From the NCBI RefSeq assembly GCF_900104555.1, contig NZ_FNJU01000001.1, positions 496,001-560,000 on the forward strand: DNA of 64,000 bases. Reading direction: 5' to 3'. The stretch's first letter is position 1; each line of letters starts with the position of its first letter. Source of the DNA: Litchfieldia salsa. Its GTDB lineage: Bacteria > Bacillota > Bacilli > Bacillales > Bacillaceae_L. The position numbers and the translations under genes are program-made. Below the pieces are notes generated by a model. It had not been told where the DNA came from and searched no databases. It saw nothing but the letters and a program-made list of their open reading frames with translations. This document shows positions 8,090 through 16,759 of this stretch, piece by piece.

Positions 8090-8995
8090 ATGAATGAAAG
8101 CATTAAAGCCCTCATTTCTAATTCTTTATTCACTAAATTAATGATTGTATTTATTGGAATACCACTTATTGTAATCATCATTAGAGTCGTACAAAAAAGT
8201 GTAGGAAGATATATTAAGGACCAAGATAATCGCTATAAAACACGCAAGATGATCAATATCCTTGGATATATACTTACACTTCTGTTCATAGCAATCGTCT
8301 ATAGTGAACAGATTGGTGGTCTTACAGTCGTACTAGGTGTTGCAAGTGCTGGTATCGCCTTTGCTTTACAAGAAGTCATCATCAGTATTGCAGGTTGGAT
8401 CTCAATATTGGTTGGAAATATATTCAAGACTGGTGATCGTGTAAAACTCGGTGGAATTAAAGGTGATGTGATTGACCTAGGCGTATTACGAACAACGATT
8501 ATGGAGGTAAATGAATGGGTTGATGGTGATTTATATAACGGGCGAATCGTTAAAGTAGCCAACAGTTTTGTATTCAAAGAACCTGTCTATAATTATTCGA
8601 ATGACTTTCCCTTTCTGTGGGATGAAATAAAAATCCCCATTAAATATGGAAGTAACTATCAAGCTGCCAAATCAATCATTTCAAACGTGGGGATCGAAAT
8701 TACTGGGGATTATGCAAACAAAGCAAGAGAACATTGGAATCAAATGGTACAGAAATATTTAATAGAAAATGCGAGTACACAACCAATGGTAACAGTCGTT
8801 GCTAATGATAACTGGGTTGAATTCACGCTTAGATATGTTGCTGATTATCGAACCCGTCGAACAACGAAAGACCTGTTATTCACAAAAATTTTAGAGGGTA
8901 TAGACAACAGCTCCGAAAAAATCCAATTCGCTTCAGCTACATTTGACTTAGTTGAACTTCCAACTGTAGATGTCAATCTTAATCAGAAGCGATAA
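8090..8995 (+). CDS. MscS family small-conductance mechanosensitive channel
   Basis: This is a 301-residue membrane protein. Three helices lie at roughly residues 17-36, 54-72 and 76-105. The third carries the Gly/Ala-rich pore-type stretch VVLGVASAGIAFALQEVII. A beta domain follows (GNIFKTGDRVKLGGIKGDVI, then RTTIMEV), the MscS hallmark, and a C-terminal alpha/beta vestibule region. Such channels open under membrane tension to release solutes after hypo-osmotic shock. TTAGGAG precedes ATG 8090; an overlapping ATG at 8086 meets a stop two codons later. The next gene begins 27 bp downstream and probably shares the transcript. Confidence 0.9.
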   Translation: MNESIKALISNSLFTKLMIVFIGIPLIVIIIRVVQKSVGRYIKDQDNRYKTRKMINILGYILTLLFIAIVYSEQIGGLTVVLGVASAGIAFALQEVIISIAGWISILVGNIFKTGDRVKLGGIKGDVIDLGVLRTTIMEVNEWVDGDLYNGRIVKVANSFVFKEPVYNYSNDFPFLWDEIKIPIKYGSNYQAAKSIISNVGIEITGDYANKAREHWNQMVQKYLIENASTQPMVTVVANDNWVEFTLRYVADYRTRRTTKDLLFTKILEGIDNSSEKIQFASATFDLVELPTVDVNLNQKR

Positions 8996-9022
8996 TTTAA
9001 ATGTAAGGAAGGTGTTTTAAAG

Positions 9023-9385
9023 ATGGTATGGACGAAAAATGATTATCCAGAATCAATGAAGAACTTATCCCAATCTACTAGAAATAAAGCCATTGAAATA
9101 TCAAATGCCCTAGTAGATGAGGATTATGAAGAAGGTCGAGCCATTGCAATCGGTATTTCACAGGCTGAAAAAATGAATGAATCAACACCTGTAACATACC
9201 ACATTGTTCCACATGATGATGACTGGGCCGTAAAAAAAGAAAAGGCCTCACAAGCTTCAGATGTTTTCTCAACAAAAGATCAAGCATTAGAAAAAGGTCG
9301 ACACTACATTAAAACAAAAAATGCCAAGCTGGTTATTCACCGTCAAGACGGTACAATTGAAAGAGTTCAACATACTGGGAGTTAA
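9023..9385 (+). CDS. DUF2188 protein, YdaT-like
   Basis: This 120-residue soluble protein resembles B. subtilis YdaT. The N-terminal half (KNDYPESMKNLSQSTRNKAI, then EISNALVDEDYEEGRAIAIG) is a ChaB-like helical segment. The C-terminal half, about residues 55-118, is DUF2188: YHIVPHDDDWAVKKEKASQA, then FSTKDQALEKGRHYIKTKNA and VIHRQDGTIERV. YdaT is counted among the general stress proteins in B. subtilis; the molecular role is unknown. Pairing with an MscS channel fits an osmotic or general stress unit (inference). A strong terminator follows. Confidence 0.85.
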   Translation: MVWTKNDYPESMKNLSQSTRNKAIEISNALVDEDYEEGRAIAIGISQAEKMNESTPVTYHIVPHDDDWAVKKEKASQASDVFSTKDQALEKGRHYIKTKNAKLVIHRQDGTIERVQHTGS

Positions 9386-9411
9386 GGTGCGATTTTAGGT
9401 ACCTCTAACAC

Positions 9412-9444
9412 AAACAAGAAGCCTTCACACAAGGCTTCTTGTTT
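9412..9444. terminator. Bidirectional intrinsic terminator
   Basis: AAACAAGAAGCC pairs with GGCTTCTTGTTT around a short loop. It lies between the DUF2188 gene (plus) and a convergent membrane-protein gene (minus). Confidence 0.85.
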
Positions 9445-9460
9445 AGGTTTATGCTGTTTT

Positions 9461-9952
9461 CTAGCTACCAAATCTTTTATCTAGAGAATTAGACCCTTTT
9501 ACCTTCTCAACAATATACTGAACCCCATACAAAAGATATGCCTTGTAGTGTATGTAAAAGAAAAATTGTAAATAGTTTAACCTATGTAATCGGAGAATCT
9601 TTATTTTTTCTAGAAACGGGATAAAGAGAAATGCAAAGATTGCATCAAAGATTCCGTTCACCAAAACAAATTTTTTGAAGTTTCCATATGTATATTTAAG
9701 TATCCACATTGAAGCAGGTACATAGGGACCGATATCAAATGGAAGCTCGTCCCTTAAGAAGTTTTTTGGCTTATCGTAAAACTTCCAATACTTTTTTTTC
9801 CGCCCCTGTACATGACTCAATATCTCATAAATGCCAATTATGATACTTGATAAGGAATAACGCTTAAGGCTTTTCTTCCCTATAAACAGCACGGTTAACC
9901 AAGGAATGAACACTAATAACAAGTTAAAAATTTTATGTTTCGTTGATGTCAT
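9461..9952 (-). CDS. CBO0543-like small integral membrane protein
   Basis: This 163-residue protein has about four hydrophobic helices (IFNLLLVFIPWLTVLFIG, the SLSSIIIGIYEIL segment, VLVNGIFDAIFAFLFIPFLE, YLQFFFYIHYKAYLLYGVQY) and basic loops. It resembles a Firmicutes membrane-protein family often named CBO0543, of unknown function. I start at ATG 9952 because TTGAGGTG lies 7 bases upstream; a longer reading frame would begin with TTG inside that ribosome site. It has no obvious operon partner. It is convergent with the DUF2188 gene and divergent from the oxidoreductase gene. Confidence 0.65.
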   Translation of the reverse strand: MTSTKHKIFNLLLVFIPWLTVLFIGKKSLKRYSLSSIIIGIYEILSHVQGRKKKYWKFYDKPKNFLRDELPFDIGPYVPASMWILKYTYGNFKKFVLVNGIFDAIFAFLFIPFLEKIKILRLHRLNYLQFFFYIHYKAYLLYGVQYIVEKVKGSNSLDKRFGS

Positions 9953-10075
9953 ACTTATACACCTCAACTATAATCTATATTTTTCTTAGTATGTCCAATA
10001 AAAAAAGAATTACTTATTCATTTCATCTACCCTTCTTAGATTTCACCTCAAGTTCAAAGGGACAGCTGCCTGAAT

Positions 10076-10104
10076 GATGCATGAGAACCGTCCCCTTCTG
10101 TCAC
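10076..10104. repeat. Short dispersed motif GAACCGTCCCC, copy a
   Basis: GCATGAGAACCGTCCCC lies upstream of the oxidoreductase gene. The same core recurs at 35141-35170 (inverted) and 58167-58195. It is probably a small Bacillaceae intergenic repeat; no function can be assigned. Confidence 0.5.
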
Positions 10105-10159
10105 AGATATTCCCCCTAAGTCGTCTTGAGTGATATAAGACCAAAAGGAGGCTATTTTT

Positions 10160-11455
10160 ATGGAAAAGAAATGGGATGTTGTTATTATCGGTGGTGGGCT
10201 AGCTGGACTCATAGCAGCCAATTATTTATCAAGAAGTGGCTTATCGATCTTAATACTCGAAAAAGGAAAAAAAGTTGGAGGAAGAGCTAAAACGGACCGA
10301 ATCCATCAACAATATTTCAATTTAGGTCCACATGCGCTATATAAAAAAGGAAAAGCTATATCCATTCTCAAGGAATTAAATGTTCAGTTGCATGGAAAAT
10401 CACCTCATTTAGCAGGTGATTTAATCAAGGATAACCTGAATTATTCTGCACCTTTTACTGCTTCAGGTATTTTAACAACCAATTTATTAAATTGGAAAGA
10501 AAAAATGGAATGGGTTGGAGTACTAGTGAGATTGATGACGATTAATACAGAAAAATTAGCACATCTATCTCTCGAGCAATGGGTTCAGCATACTACCAGC
10601 TCAAAAAACGTTCAGTCTTTACTCCATTCATTAGGCAGGCTTTCAACCTATTGCCATGCACCTGAACAAGCAAGCGCGAAAGTGATCGTATCACACATGA
10701 AGGCTTCCTTGAGCGGTGTACTTTATTTAGATAACGGGTGGCAGACCTTCATAGATCGACTCCATAATCATGCTGTAATCTCTGGTGTACAGGTGCAAAC
10801 ACACAAAAGTGTCAACCACATTGACCCTATCGAACATAATCAGTTTAAGTTAGTTCTGTCTAATGATGAGCAAATAGAGTGTAAGTATGTGTTAAGTACA
10901 ACGGGTCCTCACGAACTCAATCACATGTTAGGAGAAAAATCTCCCTTCTGCCAGATTGACTCTTTTACTAAATTGACGTCAGTTAAGGGTGCCACACTTG
11001 ATGTTGCTTTAACAAGGCTTCCAAACCCCAAGAAATTGTTCGCCATGGGAATAACAGAGCCAATTTATTTTTCCGTTCATTCAAATTATGCAAGACTTTC
11101 TGATGATGGGAAAAGTTTTGTTATGCATGTATTTAAATACCACCATCCAGATGCTAACATAGATATAAATAGAGTTAAAAATGAACTTGAAGACTTTTTA
11201 GAAATAATACAACCTGGATGGAAAAGCTACAAAATTACAAGTCGTTATCTTCCTCAAATCATCGTCAACCAACGCTTACCTCAAATAGGAGAAGAACAAA
11301 TGCTAAAGTGTATTAAAAAAGTGATTCCTGGATTATATATAGCAGGGGATTGGGCTTGTACAGATTCAATTTTGTCAGAAGGAGCAGTTAGTAGTGGGAA
11401 ACAGGCGGCTAAGGACATTTTAGAAAAGGAAAGAGGTTATTCTCTTGCAGATTAG
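10160..11455 (+). CDS. FAD-dependent NAD(P)-binding oxidoreductase (phytoene-desaturase / amine-oxidase fold)
   Basis: This 431-residue flavoprotein has an N-terminal dinucleotide-binding motif, VVIIGGGLAGLIAANYLS, at about residues 7-24, followed by ILILEKGKKVGGRAKTD, the motif of protoporphyrinogen-oxidase, phytoene-desaturase and amine-oxidase relatives. The C-terminal FAD contact is LYIAGDWACTDSILSEGAVS, then SGKQAA. The substrate cannot be deduced. AAAAGGAGG precedes ATG 10160. The last 11 bases overlap the start of the SigJ-like sigma factor gene, so the two are translationally coupled. Comparable oxidoreductase/SigJ pairs are known in other Gram-positives. Confidence 0.87.
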   Translation: MEKKWDVVIIGGGLAGLIAANYLSRSGLSILILEKGKKVGGRAKTDRIHQQYFNLGPHALYKKGKAISILKELNVQLHGKSPHLAGDLIKDNLNYSAPFTASGILTTNLLNWKEKMEWVGVLVRLMTINTEKLAHLSLEQWVQHTTSSKNVQSLLHSLGRLSTYCHAPEQASAKVIVSHMKASLSGVLYLDNGWQTFIDRLHNHAVISGVQVQTHKSVNHIDPIEHNQFKLVLSNDEQIECKYVLSTTGPHELNHMLGEKSPFCQIDSFTKLTSVKGATLDVALTRLPNPKKLFAMGITEPIYFSVHSNYARLSDDGKSFVMHVFKYHHPDANIDINRVKNELEDFLEIIQPGWKSYKITSRYLPQIIVNQRLPQIGEEQMLKCIKKVIPGLYIAGDWACTDSILSEGAVSSGKQAAKDILEKERGYSLAD

Positions 11456-12308
11456 TAATGAGGATTATGAGCAATTTAAACCATTGTTATTTTCAATCGC
11501 TTATCGGATGTTAGGTTCAATCGTTGAAGCGGAGGATGTTGTACAGGAAACCTTTTTAAAAGCATATCAAGTCAATGAGCAGCAAGTAGTTAATAAGAAA
11601 GCTTACCTCTGCAAAATGGTAACGAACCGTTGTCTTGATGAATTAAAGTCAGTCCGGCTTAAAAGGGAACAATATATCGGACCATGGAATCCCGAGCCCT
11701 TATTGTTTGGTAAAATCGATCGCACAGACCCATCTGAAATGTTGCTGCAAAAAGAAGGAATAAGCATTGCCTTTTTACGTATGATGGAACATCTGGCACC
11801 AGATGAACGGGCTGTCCTTCTTTTACGCGAAGTCTTTGAATTCTCTTATGAAGAGATTGCAAATTTTATAGAAAAGAAAGAGGACAATTGCCGGAAGATT
11901 CTCAGCCGTGCTAAGCAGAAGATCTTACGTATAGAGAATGAAAGTTTAGCCTATGAGGAGAATAAGTCACTTATTAATCGCTTTATCCATGCATTTCAAT
12001 CACAAAATACCGAAACCATATTAAAACTTATAACTGAAGATGTCACTCTATTCTCTGATGGCGGAGGAAAAATCAACGCTGCTATCCGACCAATTCTATC
12101 TAGAGCACATGTTTTGTCCTATCTATATGGTGTAATCAAGAAAGCACCAGAAGGCGTTTATTTTGATATAGAAAATGTCAATTATCAACCAGCCATCGTG
12201 TTTTATTTGGATGGCAAGGTTCATTCCATCCTGAGCTTTTATATTTGTCATAATCAAATTAACGAAATGTATTTAACCTTGAATCCTGACAAATTACCAC
12301 TTCTCTAA
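11445..12308 (+). CDS. SigJ-like ECF sigma factor with SnoaL-like C-terminal domain
   Basis: This is 287 residues, longer than a plain ECF sigma factor. Sigma-2 is seen in LLFSIAYRMLGSIVEAEDVV followed by QETFLKAY, and sigma-4 in HLAPDERAVLLLREVFEFSY followed by EEIANFIEKKEDNCRKILSR. Residues about 170-285 form a SnoaL/NTF2-like extension (FIHAFQSQNTETILKLITED). SigJ-type (ECF41) factors lack a separate anti-sigma factor and use this extension for control. The start is TTG 11445 behind AAAGAGG, inside the oxidoreductase gene. It probably directs transcription of its own operon, which is inference from the family. Confidence 0.88.
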   Translation: MQISNEDYEQFKPLLFSIAYRMLGSIVEAEDVVQETFLKAYQVNEQQVVNKKAYLCKMVTNRCLDELKSVRLKREQYIGPWNPEPLLFGKIDRTDPSEMLLQKEGISIAFLRMMEHLAPDERAVLLLREVFEFSYEEIANFIEKKEDNCRKILSRAKQKILRIENESLAYEENKSLINRFIHAFQSQNTETILKLITEDVTLFSDGGGKINAAIRPILSRAHVLSYLYGVIKKAPEGVYFDIENVNYQPAIVFYLDGKVHSILSFYICHNQINEMYLTLNPDKLPLL

Positions 12309-12742
12309 AGGACATTATAGAATTCTATAAACTATATTCATACTTCCCTCTTTAGCAAATATGGTGGGCTCAATGAGAGGATCAATCTCTATAAAGATAG
12401 GGCGAACTAATTGCCCTATCTACCTTACTTGAGGTTTATGTGAATTATTAAGAAAGGAATATCACAAAATTACATTACTTGAAACCAACTAAGAAAATAA
12501 ACGTAGATATACTAACAATAGATATTGAAAGGATCGTGAATAATTGAAGGTTTGCCCCCATACATAATATCCTTAAAGAAAAAGAAGGCTTTCCAGTTTA
12601 AAATACATTAACAAATGATTGTTCGTTCAGTAAGGATATGTTTTAATAGCTTTGAAGCATTCATGGTGACAGATTGTACAGCATCAAGAGTGCCTAAAAT
12701 GTGCACTTAATTAGAATACATAATTTCATAGGGGTGTTTTGG
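12309..12742. other. Gene-free stretch after the sigma factor gene
   Basis: The only clear structure is an inverted repeat at 12395-12421 (AGATAGGGC with GCCCTATCT), a possible weak terminator without a good T run. The rest is AT-rich with scattered stops in all frames. I see no RNA gene or promoter I can defend. Confidence 0.5.
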
Positions 12743-13201
12743 ATGGGAAATAACATAGTTAGAATACTGGCATTCGTGTCAGGTTTAGCCTTGTGTCTGT
12801 TTAGTATACTTATTTTTATTGGGATTACGATTGATTTAAGCAGCGAAAGCTTATGGGTCAATATCCTATTATATGTTTTTGTATCCATCCTTCCAGGCAT
12901 AGGAGGCTTTTTCCTATGCAAGTGGGCAATACAAGCAGACAAAGGCAAACGTACTAAATACGAAGAATTAGAGAATACCGTTTTTAAAGTAGCAGAAAAC
13001 AGAGGCGGTCGCTTAACTCCCATTGAACTAGCAATGGACACAGACCTAACTTTAGAAGAATCAAAAGCATTGCTTGAAAAATGGGCGCTCAAAGGATATG
13101 TAACCATTAAAGTGAGTGAAAGTGGTGCATTAGTTTATGAATTTACAGGAATGACAACAGACCAAGAAAAACAAGCCGCAAAAGGGGTTTCAGAATTATA
13201 A
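12743..13201 (+). CDS. Hypothetical membrane protein with C-terminal winged-helix-like region
   Basis: This 152-residue protein starts at ATG 12743 behind ATAGGGGTG; an upstream in-frame ATG at 12701 lacks a ribosome site. Two membrane helices (VRILAFVSGLALCLFSILIF and VNILLYVFVSILPGIGGFFL) are followed by a soluble tail. The tail reads GGRLTPIELAMDTDLTLEES, then KALLEKWALKGYVTIKVSES, which looks like a small winged helix. A membrane-tethered DNA- or protein-binding role is possible but unproven. No operon partner is apparent. Confidence 0.7.
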   Translation: MGNNIVRILAFVSGLALCLFSILIFIGITIDLSSESLWVNILLYVFVSILPGIGGFFLCKWAIQADKGKRTKYEELENTVFKVAENRGGRLTPIELAMDTDLTLEESKALLEKWALKGYVTIKVSESGALVYEFTGMTTDQEKQAAKGVSEL

Positions 13202-13249
13202 AAATCCACAGAAGCAGCACGGGTTGGGCTAACTCTTAGTTCGTGTAAT

Positions 13250-13345
13250 TTCGTAGATATAATGGTAATTTTAGTAGATATATTTTAAATTTCGTAGATA
13301 TAAATCAATTTTCGTAGATATATTTTAAATTTCGTAGATAAATAG
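13250..13345. repeat. 20-bp phased tandem array A, core CGTAGATA
   Basis: The core CGTAGATA (one copy AGTAGATA) starts at 13252, 13273, 13293, 13313 and 13333, a spacing of 21, 20, 20 and 20 bp. The DNA between cores is AT-rich and partly variable (for example TATTTTAAATTT). The same motif forms array B after nagA. It is not coding. Confidence 0.85.
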
Positions 13346-13459
13346 AAAAAGTGGACCAATCTTCTTCTAAAGGACCTACTTTTCCCACCGAAAATTCGGT
13401 ATGCGTCTTTTTTCTTATTCGTATTTCATATCTAAATCACGATAGTATTCAAAAATAAA

Positions 13460-13501
13460 AAACACTCATAAACATTGGTATACCAACATTTATGAGTGTT
13501 T
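13460..13501 (-). terminator. Intrinsic terminator downstream of the sugar-binding lipoprotein gene
   Basis: AACACTCATAAA pairs with TTTATGAGTGTT. On the minus strand it is followed by TTTTTTATTTTTG. It lies about 270 bp beyond the lipoprotein stop codon, with element copy 2 in between. One arm (AACATTTATGAGTGTTT) is repeated at 13715-13731. Confidence 0.65.
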
Positions 13502-13523
13502 CATCATGATCATATTTTAATTC

Positions 13524-13700
13524 AAGGCTGTTTTCTCAAAGTTTGTTGTTCTAGACATGAAACAAACGGTAGTTTAAGCAGGATGAATACACGTAGACTC
13601 CTGTGGGACCAGTGGCCAAAGTGAGACCCCACAGGAGCTTCAGACACGAGGAGGCTCACTGGTCACCCACCGGACGCGGAGTGTATTCAGCCTGCGGCTT
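13524..13700. repeat. Hairpin-forming dispersed element, copy 2
   Basis: The left end AAGGCTGTTTTCTCAAAGTT is identical, inverted, to the right end of copy 3. The outer stem pairs GAATACAC near 13585 with GTGTATTC at 13681. An inner stem pairs CTCCTGTGGG with CCCACAGGAG. The body is close to copy 1. The right terminal repeat is not recognisable. Confidence 0.75.
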
Positions 13701-13769
13701 TTACATTAATCTCTCAACATTTATGAGTGTTTGATCCTTATAGTGATATGTCAGAAAACTTCCACAATC

Positions 13770-14819
13770 TTATTTCCCTTCATAAATAGCTTCCTTCGTC
13801 AAATGCCCATCTTTCACAACCGTTTCTTCAATATTATCTTTCGTTACAGCTACTGGTTCCAAAAGAATTGAAGGTACATCTAAATTACCGTTATTTATAG
13901 CAATGTCTGTTGAAGGTGATGTTCCCTTACCAACTTCCATTGCTAGAGTAGCAGCACTCTTTGCAATTAATGGAATTGGCTTATATACAGTCATTGTTTG
14001 TGTACCAGTCACAATACGCTGAAGTGCGCCTAATTCCGCATCTTGGCCTGTTACAGGAATGGTTCCAGCTAAGTTACCAACAGCTTCAAGTGCACCCTCA
14101 GCTAATCCATCATAACCTGTTACAATTCCATCAAACTTCACTCCACCGCTCTTTAGGTACTGTGTGATTTGTTCCTTTGCAACGTCTCCAGACCAGCCAT
14201 CTGTTTGTTGATCATACACAACCTTTAATGATCCATTATCAATTAACGGCTGTAAGACAGAAAATGACCCTTCTTTGACGAGCTTCGCGTTATTGTCTGA
14301 GTTATCGCCTCCTACATAGGCAATGTTCCCTTGTTTAACTTCGTTCACCACATATTGCGCTTGAAGTTCCCCTACTTTTACATTATCAAATGAAACATAG
14401 TAATCTACATTCGCATTTAAAATCAACTTATCGTAAGAGATTACTTTTACATTTGCCGCATGTGCTAACTCCACGATTTTTCCTGCTGCAATTGAATCTG
14501 ATGGTACGACAACTAATACATCGACACCTTCTTTGATTAATAGCTCAGCTTGTCTAATTTGTACTTCTGCGTCACCATTTGCAGCCAACGTTTTTACATT
14601 TCCACCAAGCTCTTGCACTGTTTTCTCAAAATGCTCTTTATCTTTATACCATCTCTCTTGCTGCAGTGTATCTAAGGCAAAACCGACATAGATTTTGTCA
14701 GGATCACTTGTTAGCTTTTGTTTTGAACTTTGTTGTTCTATCTCAGCTTCTTTATTGCTACAAGCCGCCACCAGTAATGATAGCGCGAGCAAACAAATCA
14801 TCACGATCTTTTTCTTCAT
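13770..14819 (-). CDS. Sugar ABC transporter substrate-binding lipoprotein (XylF / type I periplasmic-binding fold)
   Basis: This 349-residue lipoprotein has the signal MKKKIVMICLLALSLLVAAC, with the lipobox cysteine at 20. The mature part is a type I (XylF/RbsB-like) sugar-binding fold: KIYVGFALDTLQQERWYKDK, DVLVVVPSDSIAAGKIVELA, the hinge ISYDKLI and FDGIVTGYDGLAEGALEAVG, all typical of xylose-class proteins. No permease or ATPase lies nearby. Instead it follows a chemoreceptor gene by 15 bp on the same strand, so it may present a sugar to that receptor rather than to a transporter (inference). An unlinked transporter partner is the alternative. Confidence 0.88.
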   Translation of the reverse strand: MKKKIVMICLLALSLLVAACSNKEAEIEQQSSKQKLTSDPDKIYVGFALDTLQQERWYKDKEHFEKTVQELGGNVKTLAANGDAEVQIRQAELLIKEGVDVLVVVPSDSIAAGKIVELAHAANVKVISYDKLILNANVDYYVSFDNVKVGELQAQYVVNEVKQGNIAYVGGDNSDNNAKLVKEGSFSVLQPLIDNGSLKVVYDQQTDGWSGDVAKEQITQYLKSGGVKFDGIVTGYDGLAEGALEAVGNLAGTIPVTGQDAELGALQRIVTGTQTMTVYKPIPLIAKSAATLAMEVGKGTSPSTDIAINNGNLDVPSILLEPVAVTKDNIEETVVKDGHLTKEAIYEGK

Positions 14820-14834
14820 CTTATAGCCTCCTCT

Positions 14835-16547
14835 TTAAACGTCAAAACGAGATATTAATGTGTTCATTCTTTCAACAGATTGCTGTAATTGTGTTAGACC
14901 TTCAGAAACCTGCTCCATCGAATTTCTTTGCTCAATCGCAGATGCCGAGATTTCCTCTGAACCAGCTGCTGATTCCTCTGAAATGGCTGCAATATGCTCT
15001 ACAGACATATTAATACTATTACTAGATTCACCTAGATAAATAAGGGTATTGGATATATCATCCACCCGTTTAGACATAATCGATACCTTTTCCTTAATGT
15101 CATAGAAATACTGACCAGATGTTTCAATTTGTTGCTTACCTTTGTTTACTTCTGAATATCCTATACTCAATTCTTCTGACATAGAGGATATTTCTTTATT
15201 AATCGTATCCACCAGTACAGTAATACTTTTAGATGATGCGCCAACCTCTTCTGCCAATTTACGAACTTCATCTGCAACAACTGCAAAGCTTTTACCAGCT
15301 TCACCAGCTCGTGCTGCCTCAATCGAAGCATTAAGTGCTAGCAAATTGGTTTGGCTAGCAATCGTTTGTATGATTTTTACGAATTCTGAGATCGCATCAG
15401 TTTGCTTTTCTACATCATTAATTTTAGCAACAGATTTCTTTACTGTATTTGTGATGATGTCCATTTGCTCAAGTGATTGTTTCATCTGTTGATCTCCATC
15501 AATGGACACTGTTAGTACTTCTTGAGAAAAAGTCACAAGCTTTTCTCCATGGTTATTTGCATCCATAATTTTATGATGGAACTCTCTTGTTTTCTCTGAA
15601 ATATTACCCGCTTCGTCTGCTTGATTTGTTGCACCATTTGCCAACTCTTCAACCGTAATAGCGACTTGCTCACTTCCCTTTCTCACATCATCTGAGGTAT
15701 GCAAGAAACTACTTACTTGTTCATTTACATTCGCTGCTAGTTCAGAGATTTCTAGAATCATTTCTTTCAAGCTTATTTTCATATGATTAATGGATACTGA
15801 TAGTTTCCCGATATCGTTACTTTGATTGTCAACCAAGTCTTCAACAGATAGATTTCCATTTGCGATTGCATCACTTGCCTGGATGACTTGATTCAAGCTT
15901 TTCCTGATCGAACGACTTATGAAAAAGATCAACGCGATCGAAATAAATAATGAAACAGCTACAGAAATAAGTAAAGTTGCATTCGTTTCATCAATATTAT
16001 GTTGAGCCGTTTCTATAAAAGTACGATTGGTGCTCACTGCTTCCTGTTTCAATTGGTTCGCCAATGTCATTGTATCCTCTTTCATTGTATTAGCATCGGC
16101 TTGTAGCTCCAAAAACAACTCAGTATTAATTTCTTGCACATTTGGCACAATCATACTGAAAAAATATTGATCTAACATATGATTGTTTTCGATTATTTGG
16201 TTGAATATTTCAATTTGTTCTTCCGTATTCAATCTTTGACGGATAGAGTTAGCGCTTTCAACAAAAGCTTCACTTGAGCTAATGTAGTGAAGCAAACGCT
16301 CTCTATCTTCTGCAATAATATACTCAGGGATATGGAGATACTTTTCCTGATAAATCGATAGTAATTCTGAGACCTCAATTACAATTTCGTTTTGTGTCTT
16401 TGTTTTTTCAATAGATTCATTCGTGTTTGCCAACAACCAATAGGTGATAGAAACGGATAAAATGAATAGGAGCATGACCATTGCAAATACAAAACTATAT
16501 TTGATCCCAATGGATTTCCTACTCCAGTAATTAGTAATGTTTCTCAA
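14835..16547 (-). CDS. Methyl-accepting chemotaxis protein
   Basis: This is a 570-residue receptor. TM1 at about residues 17-39 is followed by a roughly 150-residue helical extracellular domain (four-helix-bundle type), TM2 near 190-210 and a HAMP segment ([20 protein letters not shown]). The signalling domain has the conserved hairpin tip [20 protein letters not shown]. It senses a ligand outside the cell and controls CheA. The start is TTG 16547 with AGGAGG upstream. A sigma-D-type promoter lies at 16587-16612. The downstream sugar-binding lipoprotein gene probably shares the transcript. Confidence 0.93.
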   Translation of the reverse strand: MRNITNYWSRKSIGIKYSFVFAMVMLLFILSVSITYWLLANTNESIEKTKTQNEIVIEVSELLSIYQEKYLHIPEYIIAEDRERLLHYISSSEAFVESANSIRQRLNTEEQIEIFNQIIENNHMLDQYFFSMIVPNVQEINTELFLELQADANTMKEDTMTLANQLKQEAVSTNRTFIETAQHNIDETNATLLISVAVSLFISIALIFFISRSIRKSLNQVIQASDAIANGNLSVEDLVDNQSNDIGKLSVSINHMKISLKEMILEISELAANVNEQVSSFLHTSDDVRKGSEQVAITVEELANGATNQADEAGNISEKTREFHHKIMDANNHGEKLVTFSQEVLTVSIDGDQQMKQSLEQMDIITNTVKKSVAKINDVEKQTDAISEFVKIIQTIASQTNLLALNASIEAARAGEAGKSFAVVADEVRKLAEEVGASSKSITVLVDTINKEISSMSEELSIGYSEVNKGKQQIETSGQYFYDIKEKVSIMSKRVDDISNTLIYLGESSNSINMSVEHIAAISEESAAGSEEISASAIEQRNSMEQVSEGLTQLQQSVERMNTLISRFDV

Positions 16548-16586
16548 ATTCTTATCCTCCTAAGCTATATTATTCTCTCTTTCTAT

Positions 16587-16612
16587 TTATCGACATAAAA
16601 CGACTATTTTCA
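16587..16612 (-). promoter_or_regulatory. Sigma-D-type motility promoter for the chemoreceptor
   Basis: On the minus strand GTCGATAA (-10, 16594-16587) lies 14 bp from TGAA (-35, 16612-16609). The sigma-D form is TAAA-N15-GCCGATAA. The same GTTTATGTCGATAAAT-like context precedes the second chemoreceptor. Confidence 0.6.
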
Positions 16613-16694
16613 ACAAGGCGTGAACAAATTGATCGATCTTTTTGAAAAAACTCGGCTATTCCTTTGCGAAAACGAAGTTGATTACTAACATTAA

Positions 16695-16710
16695 ATGGTA
16701 TAGATACCTA
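16695..16710 (+). promoter_or_regulatory. NagR/DasR-type operator-like site upstream of nagA
   Basis: ATGGTATAGATACCTA resembles the dre sites bound by the GntR/HutC regulator NagR (YvoA), whose B. subtilis sites contain TGGTATAGA. It lies about 50 bp before nagA. The regulator gene is not in this window. Confidence 0.45.
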
Positions 16711-16759
16711 TACGAAATGATATGATTAATACTGAAAGAACTAGGACGGGGTGATAAGG

